Shown here in pieces: positions 54,079 through 63,645 of a stretch of DNA of 64,000 bases. Source of the DNA: Novosphingobium barchaimii LL02 (GTDB lineage: Bacteria > Pseudomonadota > Alphaproteobacteria > Sphingomonadales > Sphingomonadaceae). Within the stretch, counting starts at the first letter, position 1; each line of letters opens with the position of its first letter. Under the pieces are notes generated by a model that searched no databases, was not told where the DNA came from, and was given only the letters and a program-made list of their open reading frames with translations. Both the position numbers and the translations under genes were made by a program. Location: the NCBI RefSeq assembly GCF_001046635.1, contig NZ_KQ130454.1:689501-753500 (forward strand), in the 5' to 3' direction.

Positions 54079-54830
54079 CCCAGCCCGCAGCCCTCATCCT
54101 CGCCGGCTCACGCCCCGGTGCGCCCGATCCGGTCGCGAAGGCCGAGGGCGTGGCGCACAAGTCGCTGGTAGAGATCGCGGGGCAGCCGATGCTCGCCCAT
54201 GTCGTCCACGCCCTGCGCGAGGCCGGGACCAGCCGGATCGCGGTTTCGGCCAGCGACGACGCGGTGCGCGATCTTGCCCTGCTGCTCGGCTGCGAGGTTC
54301 TGGCAACCGGCACCGGGCCCAGTGCCAGCGTGGCAATCGGGCTGGAGGCATTGGGCGCGCCGCTGCTCGTCACCACCAGCGACCATGCGCTGCTGCGCGG
54401 CGAATGGGTGCGCGATTTCCTGAACGATACGCCGCAAGGCAGCGACGTCGCGATCCTGCTCGCCCGGCGCGAGGCGATCGAGGCGGCCATGCCCGGCAGC
54501 AAGCGCACTTATCTGCGCTTTGCAGACGGACAGTGGTCGGGATGCAACCTGTTCCTGCTCGCCAGCGGCAATGCCGGGCTGGCGATCGAGACCTGGAAGA
54601 TGGTCGAGGCAGACCGCAAGCGTCCCTGGCGCATCGCCGCGCGGCTGGGTCTGGGGATGCTGCTGGGCTATGCGCTGGGCCGGCTGACGCTGGCGGCGGC
54701 GATCGCAAGGCTGGGCAAGCGCATCGGCGTTACCGCCAGCCTCGTCGCGGCGCGCGACGGTCTGGCGGCGGTGGACGTCGACAAGCCCGCCGACCTCGCG
54801 GATGCGCGGACGATCATGGCGAAGCGTTGA
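54075..54830 (+). CDS. MobA-like NTP transferase domain protein
   Basis: 251-residue nucleotidyltransferase. The N-terminus shows LILAGSRPG...AHKSLVEIAGQPMLAHVVHALREAG, a degenerate form of LAGGxSxRMGxxKxLxxxxGxPLL, and a later TTSDHALL segment with the metal aspartate. The end reads AAVDVDKPADLADA, the usual closing helix. Between them lies an unusual Leu/Gly/Ala stretch (RIAARLGLGMLLGYALGRLTLAAA), which may touch the membrane. The start overlaps the Tam41-like gene by four bases, so they are co-translated. The substrate is unknown; a head-group alcohol phosphate is my guess. Confidence 0.78.
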   Translation: MTQPAALILAGSRPGAPDPVAKAEGVAHKSLVEIAGQPMLAHVVHALREAGTSRIAVSASDDAVRDLALLLGCEVLATGTGPSASVAIGLEALGAPLLVTTSDHALLRGEWVRDFLNDTPQGSDVAILLARREAIEAAMPGSKRTYLRFADGQWSGCNLFLLASGNAGLAIETWKMVEADRKRPWRIAARLGLGMLLGYALGRLTLAAAIARLGKRIGVTASLVAARDGLAAVDVDKPADLADARTIMAKR

Positions 54831-54856
54831 GGCGGGGGCGAAAGCCTGCCCCCGCC
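54831..54856. terminator. Hairpin between converging genes
   Basis: A 9-bp stem (GGCGGGGGC / GCCCCCGCC) with an 8-base GAAAGCCT loop starts directly after the NTP-transferase stop and ends 7 bases before the stop of the convergent DUF2141 gene. There is no T-run. Confidence 0.6.
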
Positions 54857-54863
54857 CCTGCCG

Positions 54864-55355
54864 TTACATATACTTCATCTGGATGCGGATCGACTTGACC
54901 GATCCGCCCACCGGCACGCCAACCTTGGTGTAGCTGGGCTTGCCGAGGTTGAAGATGTTGATCGAGGGATTGTTCGACATCGCCCCGCCATCGGTGCGGA
55001 TATCGGTCTCGCCGTTGCCGTTCACGTCGTGGCGCACGGCAACGCCATACCTGCCTGAAGCCGGCAGTGGCACGCAGAAACTCATGCTGCCGGCGCGCGC
55101 CGGCACTTCGATGCGCGAGAGCCACTTGCCCTTCACCAGCCATTCGCCCGCATTGGCGCGGTAGGCCTGCACGCGCACCTTGCCCGACGAGGCCTTGATG
55201 CCGTCGACGGTGACCATCAGCCCTGGCCCCTTGTCGGCGGAGCAGCGGCCCATTTCATTGCGAATCTCGTTCCGATATTCGCGCTGCGCCGAAACCGGCA
55301 CAGCAAGACCGACTGCGGCGGCCAGCGCCAGCACAGCGGACATCCGGTTGGGCAT
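54864..55355 (-). CDS. Secreted DUF2141 domain protein
   Basis: 163 residues with a signal peptide (VLALAAAVGLAVPVSAQ, about 7-24) and a DUF2141-type beta-sandwich: GLMVTVDGIKASSGKVRVQAY, AGSMSFCVPLPASGRYGVAVRHDVNGNGETD and a GAMSNNP-like segment. The function of the family is unknown; members lie in the periplasm or cell surface of many proteobacteria. I use the ATG at 55355; an ATG at 55388 (MITTSPPGS...) is an alternative with GGAAGAG close by. Confidence 0.82.
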   Translation of the reverse strand: MPNRMSAVLALAAAVGLAVPVSAQREYRNEIRNEMGRCSADKGPGLMVTVDGIKASSGKVRVQAYRANAGEWLVKGKWLSRIEVPARAGSMSFCVPLPASGRYGVAVRHDVNGNGETDIRTDGGAMSNNPSINIFNLGKPSYTKVGVPVGGSVKSIRIQMKYM

Positions 55356-55677
55356 TGCGATCGATCCCGGGGGACTGGTCGTTATCATTTCTCTTCCATT
55401 TGTCGTAAATCCGGCCAGCTGGCGGCCGGTCGTTCGCCCTTGGCGGCGGGGCATGCCATGAACTCTCTTAATGCCGCCTAAATGCCCAAGCCGCCGTGAA
55501 TGGCTACTGAATTTTACGTTTCGGCGGCTGACAGCCTCGTTTGGCTGCATGCGGGCTCATAGCGGCCTCTTGAGAGGCTTGACCCAATATCGCGTGTGGA
55601 AAACGGCCCTGTCGGCGCTTGTCGCCCCAATATGTGGTGGCGTATTCATTCATGGTGAGGAGTTCCGTAAAACTACC
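55356..55677. other. Intergenic region before rpe
   Basis: 322 bases between divergent genes. No convincing coding frame. It contains TTGACC at 55579-55584 that could be a -35 element and, near rpe, GGTGAGGAG as a distant ribosome-binding-like segment. I see no repeat or RNA structure. Confidence 0.4.
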
Positions 55678-56340
55678 ATGACGATACCCCTGATTTCCCC
55701 CTCGATCCTGTCCGCCGACTTCGCGCGGCTCGGCGAGGAAGTGCGCGCCATCGACGAAGCCGGTGCCGACTGGATCCACGTTGACGTGATGGACGGCCAC
55801 TTCGTGCCCAACATCACCATCGGCCCCGCCGTGGTGAAGGCCCTGCGCCCTCACAGCGCGAAGGTTTTCGACGTCCACCTGATGATCTCGCCGGTCGACA
55901 GCTATCTTGAAGCCTTTGCCGATGCCGGCGCAGATTATATCACCGTCCATCCCGAGGCCGGTCCGCACGTTCACCGCACGGTGCAGACGATCCACAACCT
56001 GGGCAAGAAGGCGGGCATCTCGCTCAACCCGGCGACACCTGCCAAGATGCTGGACTATCTGATCGACGACATCGACCTGGTGCTCATCATGAGCGTGAAC
56101 CCCGGTTTCGGCGGCCAGAGCTTCATCTCCAGCCAGCTTCGCAAGATCGAGGCGGTGCGCAAGATGATCGACAAGACCGGGCGCGACATCCGCCTGGAAG
56201 TTGACGGCGGCGTCGATGCGAAGACCGCGCCGCTGTGCGTTTCGGCCGGCGCCGACGTGCTGGTTGCCGGATCAGCGACCTTCCGCGGCGGGCCGTCGCA
56301 GTACGCGGCGAATATCCAGACGCTCAAGGGCCTGGCATAA
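55678..56340 (+). CDS. rpe: Ribulose-phosphate 3-epimerase
   Basis: TIM-barrel enzyme of the pentose-phosphate pathway (and the Calvin cycle in autotrophs), interconverting ribulose 5- and xylulose 5-phosphate. The 220 residues include [33 protein letters not shown] with metal and catalytic residues, VFDVHLMI, and [12 protein letters not shown] plus [13 protein letters not shown] near the end. The start follows GTAAAACTACC. Confidence 0.96.
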   Translation: MTIPLISPSILSADFARLGEEVRAIDEAGADWIHVDVMDGHFVPNITIGPAVVKALRPHSAKVFDVHLMISPVDSYLEAFADAGADYITVHPEAGPHVHRTVQTIHNLGKKAGISLNPATPAKMLDYLIDDIDLVLIMSVNPGFGGQSFISSQLRKIEAVRKMIDKTGRDIRLEVDGGVDAKTAPLCVSAGADVLVAGSATFRGGPSQYAANIQTLKGLA

Positions 56341-56432
56341 GAGTGGACGCCCGCACCCCTCTTCGGCCTGCGGCAAGGAACCCGGACCCTTCCCGGGCGA
56401 TTCCCATGTCGCAGGCGGAGGAGGAGGGTGCA

Positions 56433-58253
56433 GTGACAGGCAGCGCGGATAAACCAGAAACTCCTGCCTTGCAGCGTCCGGCTCCCGCACATCATCCCGA
56501 AGTCATCGAGCCCGGCCATATCGAGCCGGGCCGCGCGCTGGCTCTGATCGATTTCTCGCCGCCCTCGGTAGGGGTGGCCGAAAAACTGATCCGCATGGCC
56601 TACCGCATGGGCGTGCCGGGATCGATGCTCGGCGCGCCGATGAGCAAGAAGGCGCGCACGCGCCTGCTCGCGACGGTAAGCAATACCCTGCCCGGCAACC
56701 GCACTGCAGGCACCGCCATCCGCGCCGGCCATTTCCTCGTCCACGGCGCAAAGACTCCGGTCGCGCAGGTCGACTATGCTGGCGCCCAGCGCGTAACCCC
56801 GCCGCTGGAAAAGGTGGTACATTCCTTCTCCTGGCTGACCGACCTCGAAGCCTGCGCCTCACGCGAACAGGCCGCGCCGGTGGCCGAACGCATTCTGACC
56901 GCGTGGCTCCAGGCCAATCCCAAGCCCCCCGCCAAGCCCGGAAAGGGCCCTGCGTGGAGCGTGGGCAACACCGGTGCGCGGATCGCCAACTGGCTTGCCC
57001 ATGCGCCGCTGATCCTGTCTGGCGACAAGGCGCTGCGCCTGCGGACCCTGGCCCACATCGCCGATACCGCACGCTGGCTAGACCGCCATGTCACCCACGC
57101 GGAGGACGGACTGGCCGAAGTCGCCGGCTGGTGCGGCATCGTTGCGGCCGGCCTGCTGCTGCCCGATGGTCGCCCGCGCCGCCTTTACGGTGAGGCTGGG
57201 CTGATCAAGGCGCTGGGCGAGCTTATGGGCGATGACGGCGGCGTCCTGGCCCGCAGCCCGCTGGCGCAGATGGAGGCGATCGCGCTGCTGGTCCGGCTGC
57301 GCAATTGTTATCAGGCAACCCGCCGCGATGCGCCGACTTCGGTGGAGCGGGTGATCGAACTGCTGGTGCCGCCGCTGCTGGCGCTTACCCACGGCGATGG
57401 CTCGCTGGGTTCGTGGCAAGGTGGCTGGGCCGTTTCGGCCGAGGACGTCGATGGGCTCGTCAAGGCCAGCGGCGTGCGCACCCGCCCCCTGCGCGACGTG
57501 CGCCAGTGGGGCTATCAGCGCGTGACGGCGCACAAGTCGATCTTGCAGTTCGATACCGCGCCCCCGCCGATGCCCGCCCATGCCCGCTTCGGCTGCGCCT
57601 CGACGCTGGCGTTCGAAATGTCGCACGGCGCCCACCGCCTCATCGTCAACTGCGGCGGTGCGGCCAGCGGCGGCGGCCTTGTACCCGTCCGTCTCGAACA
57701 GGGCCTGCGGGCAACGGCGGCGCATTCGACGCTGACGCTGGATGATGCCAATTCCACCGCGATCCTGATCGGCGGCATGATCGGCTCGGGCGTCACCGAA
57801 GTCGCGCTCGACCGCAAGACCCTGCCGCAGGAAAAGGGCTCGGCCGCGACCCGGCTGGAAGCCAGCCACAACGGCTATGCCGCGCGTTACGGCCTGACCC
57901 ACCAGCGCATACTGCTGCTGCGCGACGACGGCAGCGAACTGCGCGGCGAAGACCTGCTGTTGCCCTCGGGGCGCAAGGGCAAGCGCGGCATGGTGGGGTT
58001 TGCGATCCGCTTCCACCTCGGCCCCGAAGTCGACGTGAACCTGGCCGCCGATGGACAGGGCGCGGGCCTCTCGCTGCCCGATGGCAGCCATTGGCAGTTC
58101 CGTTCGGGCGCTGAAAGCGGCGAAGTGACAGTCGAGGATTCGCTGTGGGTCGATGGCCAGGGGCGTCCTCAGGCGACCCAGCAGCTCGTCATCCAAGGCA
58201 TGGTCTCACGCGGGGGCGGCACGTTCGGCTGGCTGCTCAAGAAGATGAACTGA
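56433..58253 (+). CDS. Heparinase II/III-like protein
   Basis: About 606 residues. The N-terminal half is an (alpha/alpha)-toroid-like all-helical region (VGNTGARIANWLAHAPLILSG, AEVAGWCGIVAAGLLLPDG) and the C-terminal half a beta-rich heparinase II/III domain (RLIVNCGGAASGGG, AAHSTLTLDDANSTAIL, SHNGYAARYGLTHQRILLLRDDG, VGFAIRFHLGPEVDV). In other bacteria the family cleaves acidic polysaccharides such as alginate or heparan. There is no signal peptide, so it is not an ordinary secreted lyase. I prefer the GTG at 56433 because GGAGGAGG lies just upstream; the ATG at 56406 is in frame. Confidence 0.85.
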   Translation: MTGSADKPETPALQRPAPAHHPEVIEPGHIEPGRALALIDFSPPSVGVAEKLIRMAYRMGVPGSMLGAPMSKKARTRLLATVSNTLPGNRTAGTAIRAGHFLVHGAKTPVAQVDYAGAQRVTPPLEKVVHSFSWLTDLEACASREQAAPVAERILTAWLQANPKPPAKPGKGPAWSVGNTGARIANWLAHAPLILSGDKALRLRTLAHIADTARWLDRHVTHAEDGLAEVAGWCGIVAAGLLLPDGRPRRLYGEAGLIKALGELMGDDGGVLARSPLAQMEAIALLVRLRNCYQATRRDAPTSVERVIELLVPPLLALTHGDGSLGSWQGGWAVSAEDVDGLVKASGVRTRPLRDVRQWGYQRVTAHKSILQFDTAPPPMPAHARFGCASTLAFEMSHGAHRLIVNCGGAASGGGLVPVRLEQGLRATAAHSTLTLDDANSTAILIGGMIGSGVTEVALDRKTLPQEKGSAATRLEASHNGYAARYGLTHQRILLLRDDGSELRGEDLLLPSGRKGKRGMVGFAIRFHLGPEVDVNLAADGQGAGLSLPDGSHWQFRSGAESGEVTVEDSLWVDGQGRPQATQQLVIQGMVSRGGGTFGWLLKKMN

Positions 58254-58367
58254 ATCGCGGCGGACGCCGAGGCGGCCGTATCGGACAAAGCACCCCGACG
58301 CACTTGCCCCCCTCCCCCCGCCGCCCTAAAGGCCCGCGCAAAGAACCTGCCGCAAGGAAGCCGCCCG

Positions 58368-59960
58368 ATGACCGATACAGTCCAGATCCGCCGTGCCCTG
58401 CTATCCGTCTCCGACAAGACCGGGCTTGCCGAACTGGGCCAGGTTCTCAGCGCGCGCGGCGTGGAACTGGTCTCCACCGGCGGCACCGCCAAGGCCCTGC
58501 GCGAAGCGGGCCTTGAGGTGAAGGACATCTCCGAGATCACCGGCTTTCCCGAAATGATGGACGGCCGTGTCAAGACGCTGCACCCGATGGTCCACGGCGG
58601 CCTGCTGGCCGTGCGCGACAACGCCGAACATGCCGCCGCGATGGAGGCCCACGCCATCGGCGCGATCGACCTTGTCGTCGTCAACCTCTACCCCTTCGAG
58701 GCGACCGTGGCCAAGGGCGCGGACCGGGACGAGGTGATCGAGAACATCGACATCGGCGGCCCTTCGATGGTCCGTTCGGCGGCCAAGAACCACGCCTTCG
58801 TCGCCATCGTCACCGACCCCAAGGACTACGCCGGCCTGATCGCCGAGCTGGACGCGACGAGCGGCGGCACCACCTTGCCCTTCCGCAAGCTGCTGGCAGC
58901 GCGCGCCTACGCGCAGACCGCCGCTTACGATTCGATGATCGCGCAGTGGTTCGCCACCGTCGATCAGGGCCTCGAATTCCCCGAGATGATCAGCGTCAAC
59001 GGCCGCCTTGCCACCACGCTGCGTTACGGTGAGAACCCGCACCAGAAGGCCGCGCTCTATACGCCGGTCGGCCCCTTCACCAAGGGCCTGGCCCAGGCAG
59101 AGCAGGTGCAGGGCAAGGAACTGTCCTACAACAACTACAACGACGCCGACGCCGCCTTCGAACTCGCCGCCGAGTTCAAGGGCCAGAAGCCGGCCGTCAT
59201 CATCGTCAAGCATGCCAACCCCTGCGGCGTGGCCCAGGGCGATAGCCTGCTGGAAGCCTGGCAGGGCGCGCTTGCCTGTGACGACGTTTCGGCCTTCGGC
59301 GGCATCGTCGCGGTGAACACGCTGCTCGACGGGCCCACCGCCGAGGCGATCTGCCAGATCTTCACCGAAGTCGTCGTCGCCCCCGATGCCGACGAGGAAG
59401 CCCGTGCCTTCTTCGCCAGGAAGAAGAACCTGCGCCTGTTGCTGACCGGCGAACTGCCCGATCCGCGCCGCGCGGGCCTCACCGTCAAGCCGATCACCGG
59501 CGGGCTGCTGGTGCAGGGCCGCGATGCCGGCGCCATCGGTTTCGACGACCTCAAGGTGGTGACCAAGCGCGCCCCGACCGACCGCGAACTGGCCGACTGC
59601 CTGTTCGCCTGGACCGTGGCGCGCCATGTGAAATCCAACGCCATCGTCTATGCAAAGGACGGCGTCACCGCCGGTATCGGCGCAGGCCAGATGAACCGGC
59701 GCGACAGCTCGCGCATCGCCGCGATGAAGGCGGCGGAAGCGGCCGAGAAGTTCGGCTGGGACGCTGCGCGCACCGTCGGTTCCGCGGTTGCCTCGGACGC
59801 CTTCTTCCCCTTCGCCGATGGCCTGCTGGCTGCGGCAGAGGCGGGCGCCACCGCCGTGATCCAGCCGGGCGGCTCGATCCGCGACGACGAAGTGATCGCC
59901 GCCGCCGACGAGGCGGGCCTGGCGATGGTCTTCACCGGCATGCGCCACTTCAAGCACTGA
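58368..59960 (+). CDS. purH: Bifunctional AICAR formyltransferase/IMP cyclohydrolase
   Basis: Last two steps of IMP synthesis. The 530-residue protein has the IMP cyclohydrolase (MGS-like) domain at about 1-145 ([37 protein letters not shown]) and the AICAR formyltransferase domain at about 150-530 with [11 protein letters not shown], the KHANPCG segment with catalytic Lys-His and a closing [10 protein letters not shown]. It has a clear ATG behind a polypurine stretch. Confidence 0.97.
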   Translation: MTDTVQIRRALLSVSDKTGLAELGQVLSARGVELVSTGGTAKALREAGLEVKDISEITGFPEMMDGRVKTLHPMVHGGLLAVRDNAEHAAAMEAHAIGAIDLVVVNLYPFEATVAKGADRDEVIENIDIGGPSMVRSAAKNHAFVAIVTDPKDYAGLIAELDATSGGTTLPFRKLLAARAYAQTAAYDSMIAQWFATVDQGLEFPEMISVNGRLATTLRYGENPHQKAALYTPVGPFTKGLAQAEQVQGKELSYNNYNDADAAFELAAEFKGQKPAVIIVKHANPCGVAQGDSLLEAWQGALACDDVSAFGGIVAVNTLLDGPTAEAICQIFTEVVVAPDADEEARAFFARKKNLRLLLTGELPDPRRAGLTVKPITGGLLVQGRDAGAIGFDDLKVVTKRAPTDRELADCLFAWTVARHVKSNAIVYAKDGVTAGIGAGQMNRRDSSRIAAMKAAEAAEKFGWDAARTVGSAVASDAFFPFADGLLAAAEAGATAVIQPGGSIRDDEVIAAADEAGLAMVFTGMRHFKH

Positions 59961-59988
59961 GGCGCTCCTTCCCTTGACTACCCCCCTT

Positions 59989-60036
59989 CGTCATTGCGAG
60001 CATGGTGGCCCACGCCCCAAGCCCTCCGCAATGACG
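59989..60036. repeat. CGTCATTGCGAGC-type interspersed repeat
   Basis: Inverted repeat CGTCATTGCG / CGCAATGACG with a 28-base spacer that starts with AGC. The half-sequence CGTCATTGCGAGC is a widespread intergenic repeat in proteobacteria as far as I recall. It lies just after purH. Confidence 0.65.
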
Positions 60037-60109
60037 CGGTGGGCGGGACCGGCCGCACTCTGAGCGGCACGCGGCGCCGCAGCGCAGCGCGACAAGGAGA
60101 CTGACGACC

Positions 60110-60715
60110 ATGTGGGTGATCTGGTTCGGCCCCATGGTTGTGGTCTGTTTTCTGGCTGGCATGACGATCGCCGCCGTCCTGCTGCGGCTGGGCAAGCTAC
60201 GCTCGCCGCGCAGCGCGCTGGCCGCCGTGGCCCTGCCGTTCGGGTTCGCGATGCTGCCGATGTTGGCGCTCGCACTGCTTTCTCTTGCCGCCTCGATGTT
60301 TGGTCCCACCAACATCGCGCTCCATGGCGAGTTGTTCGGTCCCGATCCCACGCCCATTTCCTCGCCTGGCCGAATGCTGGCCGATGCCTTCGGCGCCGGT
60401 CCGACTCGCGAAATCCTGCTGCGAATCGACCCCACCCCGGCCGAACGCGAGCGGCTGATGACCCTGCCCGGCCTCACCCGCACCGCCATGACGCCCGAGG
60501 ATTTCGCCCTGCGCGGCGCCCGCCACGGGCTTGGCAACTGGTGGATGCGCCCTGCCCTACCCGGTATCGTCAGCCGCAAACCGGGGACCGACTGCCTCAG
60601 CCCCGCGATCTACCAGGCCGACGGATTCAACGGCTGGCGCGAATTGCGGCTCGCCCTGTGTACACCCGAAAGCGGCGACGCCCCGCCGATGTTTGTGGCA
60701 GCTTACGGTCGATAA
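60110..60715 (+). CDS. Membrane protein of unknown function
   Basis: 201 residues with two N-terminal hydrophobic helices (VIWFGPMVVVCFLAGMTIAAVLL and PFGFAMLPMLALALLSLAASMF), then a soluble, Pro/Arg-rich domain of about 120 residues with a cysteine pair in the C-terminus (TDCLSP and LALCTPES). I do not recognise a family. It starts behind AAGGAGACTGACGACC. Confidence 0.7.
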   Translation: MWVIWFGPMVVVCFLAGMTIAAVLLRLGKLRSPRSALAAVALPFGFAMLPMLALALLSLAASMFGPTNIALHGELFGPDPTPISSPGRMLADAFGAGPTREILLRIDPTPAERERLMTLPGLTRTAMTPEDFALRGARHGLGNWWMRPALPGIVSRKPGTDCLSPAIYQADGFNGWRELRLALCTPESGDAPPMFVAAYGR

Positions 60716-60884
60716 CCCCAAAAGTTGCCGGAACTCATCGCCTGAGACCAACCGTTCGTCGCAAAACCACGGTATGATGCCTTTTGTTCACTGGACGGCA
60801 AGGGGTTTCGCGCCATTTGGGCCGCACGCCATTTCCGACCGGCCCCAGCGCCCGTCACCAGCAATACCGAAAGCCGATCACGTC

Positions 60885-61034
60885 ATGGGACTCTTCAAGG
60901 CCGACTTCTACCGCTTCTTCGCTTTCGGCTTCGCCGGCGGGGCTTTGCTGGTACTCGGTGTGATGGGTATCGGCAGCCATTCGCCCTTCGCCAACGACTT
61001 CGCGCCCGCCGCGCAGGCCGCTGAAACGCGCTGA
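60885..61034 (+). CDS. 49-residue single-pass membrane protein
   Basis: Short gene (MGLFKADFYRFFAFGFAGG...) with a hydrophobic segment (FFAFGFAGGALLVLGVMGIG, about residues 10-29) and an Ala-rich tail ending AQAAETR. Third positions are strongly G/C, which supports coding. Function unknown; it lies 35 bases before the Fur-family gene on the same strand and could share its transcript. The ribosome-binding site is weak. Confidence 0.6.
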   Translation: MGLFKADFYRFFAFGFAGGALLVLGVMGIGSHSPFANDFAPAAQAAETR

Positions 61035-61069
61035 TTGCATAGGGCCGCGACTGCCCCCATATGGGCCGC

Positions 61070-61531
61070 ATGTCCGCGCACCACGACCACCACGAACATT
61101 CCGGCGTCAGCCTCGTCACCGAGGCGCGCAACGCACTTGTCGAAGCTGGCGAACAGTGGACTGAAATGCGCGCCGACGTGTTCTCGGCGCTGGCGCAGGT
61201 GGAACGCCCCGCCTCCGCCTACGACCTTGCCGAAAGCGTCTCGGCCCTGCGCGGCAAGCGGGTGGCGCCCAACAGCGTCTACCGCATTTTGGACCTTTTC
61301 GTGCGCACCAACCTGGCGCGCCGGGTGGAAAGCGCCAACGCCTATGTCGCCAACAGCCACCCCGGCTGCCAGCACGACTGCATCTTCCTCATCTGCGACA
61401 GCTGCGGCCAGGCCGTCCACATCGACGATGACAAGCTGACCGGCGCACTCGTCGCCGCCGCGCGCGCCAATGGTTTTGCCGACGTGCGCCCGGTGGTGGA
61501 ACTGCGCGGCACCTGCGCGCGCTGCGGCTGA
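61070..61531 (+). CDS. Fur-family transcriptional regulator (Zur-like)
   Basis: 153-residue metal-dependent repressor: winged-helix DNA-binding domain with AYDLAESVSALRG and APNSVYRILDLFVRTNLARRVE, then the dimer domain with the structural zinc cysteines CDSCG and CARCG and the HPGCQHDCIFLICDSC region that is typical for Zur. The N-terminus is His-rich (HHDHHEHSG), which may add a metal-binding site. Iron (Fur), zinc (Zur) and heme responses are alternatives; the pattern favours Zur. I use the ATG at 61070; 61061 is in frame. Confidence 0.83.
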   Translation: MSAHHDHHEHSGVSLVTEARNALVEAGEQWTEMRADVFSALAQVERPASAYDLAESVSALRGKRVAPNSVYRILDLFVRTNLARRVESANAYVANSHPGCQHDCIFLICDSCGQAVHIDDDKLTGALVAAARANGFADVRPVVELRGTCARCG

Positions 61532-61653
61532 AGTCGCGCCTGCGCGTTGCTTGCGGCACAGGCAGTTGAAATCCGTAATCGTCCCCTCGGCGCAGCTATG
61601 TATTGGCCGCGCATCAATCGACATCAAAGTCACAAGCGTGTAAGGCCCGGAAG

Positions 61654-63576
61654 ATGAACGCCAACCCGGCCACTCCCCTGCTCGATACGGTTTCGACCCC
61701 CGAAGACCTCCGCAAGCTCAAGCCTGCCCAGTTGCGACAGCTTGCCGACGAACTGCGCGCCGAGATGATCTCCGCCGTGGGCCAGACCGGGGGCCACCTC
61801 GGCTCCGGTCTCGGCGTGGTCGAACTGACCACCGCGATCCACTATGTATTCGACACGCCCGCCGACCGCCTCATCTGGGACGTCGGCCACCAGGCCTATC
61901 CGCACAAGATCCTCACCGGCAGGCGCGACCGTATCCGCACCCTGCGCCAGGGCGGCGGCCTGTCCGGCTTCACCAAGCGCAGCGAGAGCGAATACGACCC
62001 GTTCGGCACCGCCCACAGCTCCACCTCGATCTCGGCTGCACTGGGCTTTGCCATGGCGAACAAGATCAAGGGCCAGCCGGGACGCGGCATCGCCGTGATC
62101 GGCGACGGCGCGATGAGCGCGGGCATGGCCTACGAGGCGATGAACAACGCGCGGGATGCAGGTAACCGCCTGATCGTCATCCTCAACGACAATGACATGT
62201 CGATCGCCCCCCCCGTGGGCGGCCTTTCGGCATACCTCGCGCGGCTCGTCTCCTCGGGCCGGTTCCTGGGGCTGCGCGAACTGGCACGCAAATTCGCCCG
62301 CCGCCTGCCGCGCCCGCTGCACGTCGCCGCCAAGAAGACCGACGAATTCGCACGCGGCATGGCCATGGGCGGCACCCTGTTCGAGGAACTGGGCTTCTAC
62401 TACGTCGGCCCGATCGACGGCCACGATCTCGACGCGCTGGTGCCGGTGCTGGAAAACGTGCGCGATGCGGGCGAAGGCCCGATCCTCGTCCACGTCGTCA
62501 CCCAGAAGGGCAAGGGATACGGCCCCGCCGAGGAAGCCGCCGACAAATACCACGGCGTACAGACATTCAACGTCGTCACCGGCGAACAGGCCAAGGCCCC
62601 GGCGGGCCCGCCCAGCTATACCGGCGTCTTCGCCAAGGCTCTGACCGCCGAGGCGCTGGCCGACCCCACCATTTGCGCCATCACCGCCGCGATGCCGTCC
62701 GGCACCGGCCTGGACAAGTTCGCCGCGCAGTTCCCGGAACGCAGCTTCGATGTCGGCATCGCCGAACAGCACGCGGTCACCTTCGCCGCCGGCCTTGCCG
62801 CGCAGGGGATGCGCCCGTTCTGCGCGATCTACTCCACCTTCCTGCAGCGCGCCTTCGATCAGGTCGTCCATGACGTGGCGATCCAGAACCTGCCCGTGCG
62901 CTTCGCCATCGACCGCGCCGGCCTGGTCGGCGCAGACGGCGCGACCCATGCCGGCTCGTTCGACGTGACCTACCTTGCCACCCTGCCCAACATGGTGGTC
63001 ATGGCCGCCGCAGACGAGGTGGAACTGGTCCATATGGTCCACACCGCCGCGCAGTACGACGCAGGCCCGATCGCCTTTCGCTACCCGCGCGGCAACGGCA
63101 TCGGCCTGGACCTGCCCGAAACCCCGCTGGCGCTCGAAATCGGCAAGGGCCGGGTCGTGCGTGAAGGCTCCAAGGTGGCGATCCTGTCGCTCGGTACGCG
63201 GCTGGGCGAAGCGCTCAAGGCCGCCGACCAGCTCGACGCGCGCGGCCTGTCCACCACCGTGGCCGACCTGCGTTTCGTCAAACCACTCGACACCGACCTG
63301 ATCCGCCGCCTGATGCTCAGCCACGAAGTCATCGTGACGGTGGAGGAAGGCTCCATCGGCGGCCTTGGCGCCCACGTCCTGACCATGGCCAGCGACGAGG
63401 GCCTGACCGACGCCGGACTCAAGATCCGCACGATGCGCCTGCCGGACGTGTTCCAGGACCACGACAAGCCCGAGGCGCAGTACGACGAAGCCGGGCTCAA
63501 CGCCCCGCAGATCGTCGATACGGTGCTGAAAGCATTGCGCCACAACAGCGCAGGCGTGAACGAGGCGCGGGCTTAA
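61654..63576 (+). CDS. dxs: 1-deoxy-D-xylulose-5-phosphate synthase
   Basis: First enzyme of the MEP pathway to isoprenoids, from pyruvate and glyceraldehyde 3-phosphate, TPP-dependent. The 640 residues show the N-terminal [14 protein letters not shown] and [31 protein letters not shown] with the TPP/Mg site, the middle [18 protein letters not shown] with the catalytic Glu, and [15 protein letters not shown] followed by the transketolase C-terminal domain. The ATG at 61654 has GGAAG at good spacing. It is a likely source of the carotenoids typical of these bacteria. Confidence 0.97.
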   Translation: MNANPATPLLDTVSTPEDLRKLKPAQLRQLADELRAEMISAVGQTGGHLGSGLGVVELTTAIHYVFDTPADRLIWDVGHQAYPHKILTGRRDRIRTLRQGGGLSGFTKRSESEYDPFGTAHSSTSISAALGFAMANKIKGQPGRGIAVIGDGAMSAGMAYEAMNNARDAGNRLIVILNDNDMSIAPPVGGLSAYLARLVSSGRFLGLRELARKFARRLPRPLHVAAKKTDEFARGMAMGGTLFEELGFYYVGPIDGHDLDALVPVLENVRDAGEGPILVHVVTQKGKGYGPAEEAADKYHGVQTFNVVTGEQAKAPAGPPSYTGVFAKALTAEALADPTICAITAAMPSGTGLDKFAAQFPERSFDVGIAEQHAVTFAAGLAAQGMRPFCAIYSTFLQRAFDQVVHDVAIQNLPVRFAIDRAGLVGADGATHAGSFDVTYLATLPNMVVMAAADEVELVHMVHTAAQYDAGPIAFRYPRGNGIGLDLPETPLALEIGKGRVVREGSKVAILSLGTRLGEALKAADQLDARGLSTTVADLRFVKPLDTDLIRRLMLSHEVIVTVEEGSIGGLGAHVLTMASDEGLTDAGLKIRTMRLPDVFQDHDKPEAQYDEAGLNAPQIVDTVLKALRHNSAGVNEARA

Positions 63577-63590
63577 GAGCGCGTCGCAAG

Positions 63591-63617
63591 CCTCTCCTCC
63601 GCTCCTGCGGGGAGAGG
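63591..63617. terminator. Hairpin between dxs and amidohydrolase genes
   Basis: A 7-bp stem (CCTCTCC / GGAGAGG) with a 13-base loop lies 14 bases after dxs, facing the convergent amidohydrolase gene. There is no clear T-run. Confidence 0.5.
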
Positions 63618-63645
63618 GGCTCCCTCCCCCCGTGCCCGGGATGAA

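Noticed and set aside
61630-63543. A 637-codon minus-strand frame opposite dxs
   Set aside because: Antisense of a complete dxs gene.
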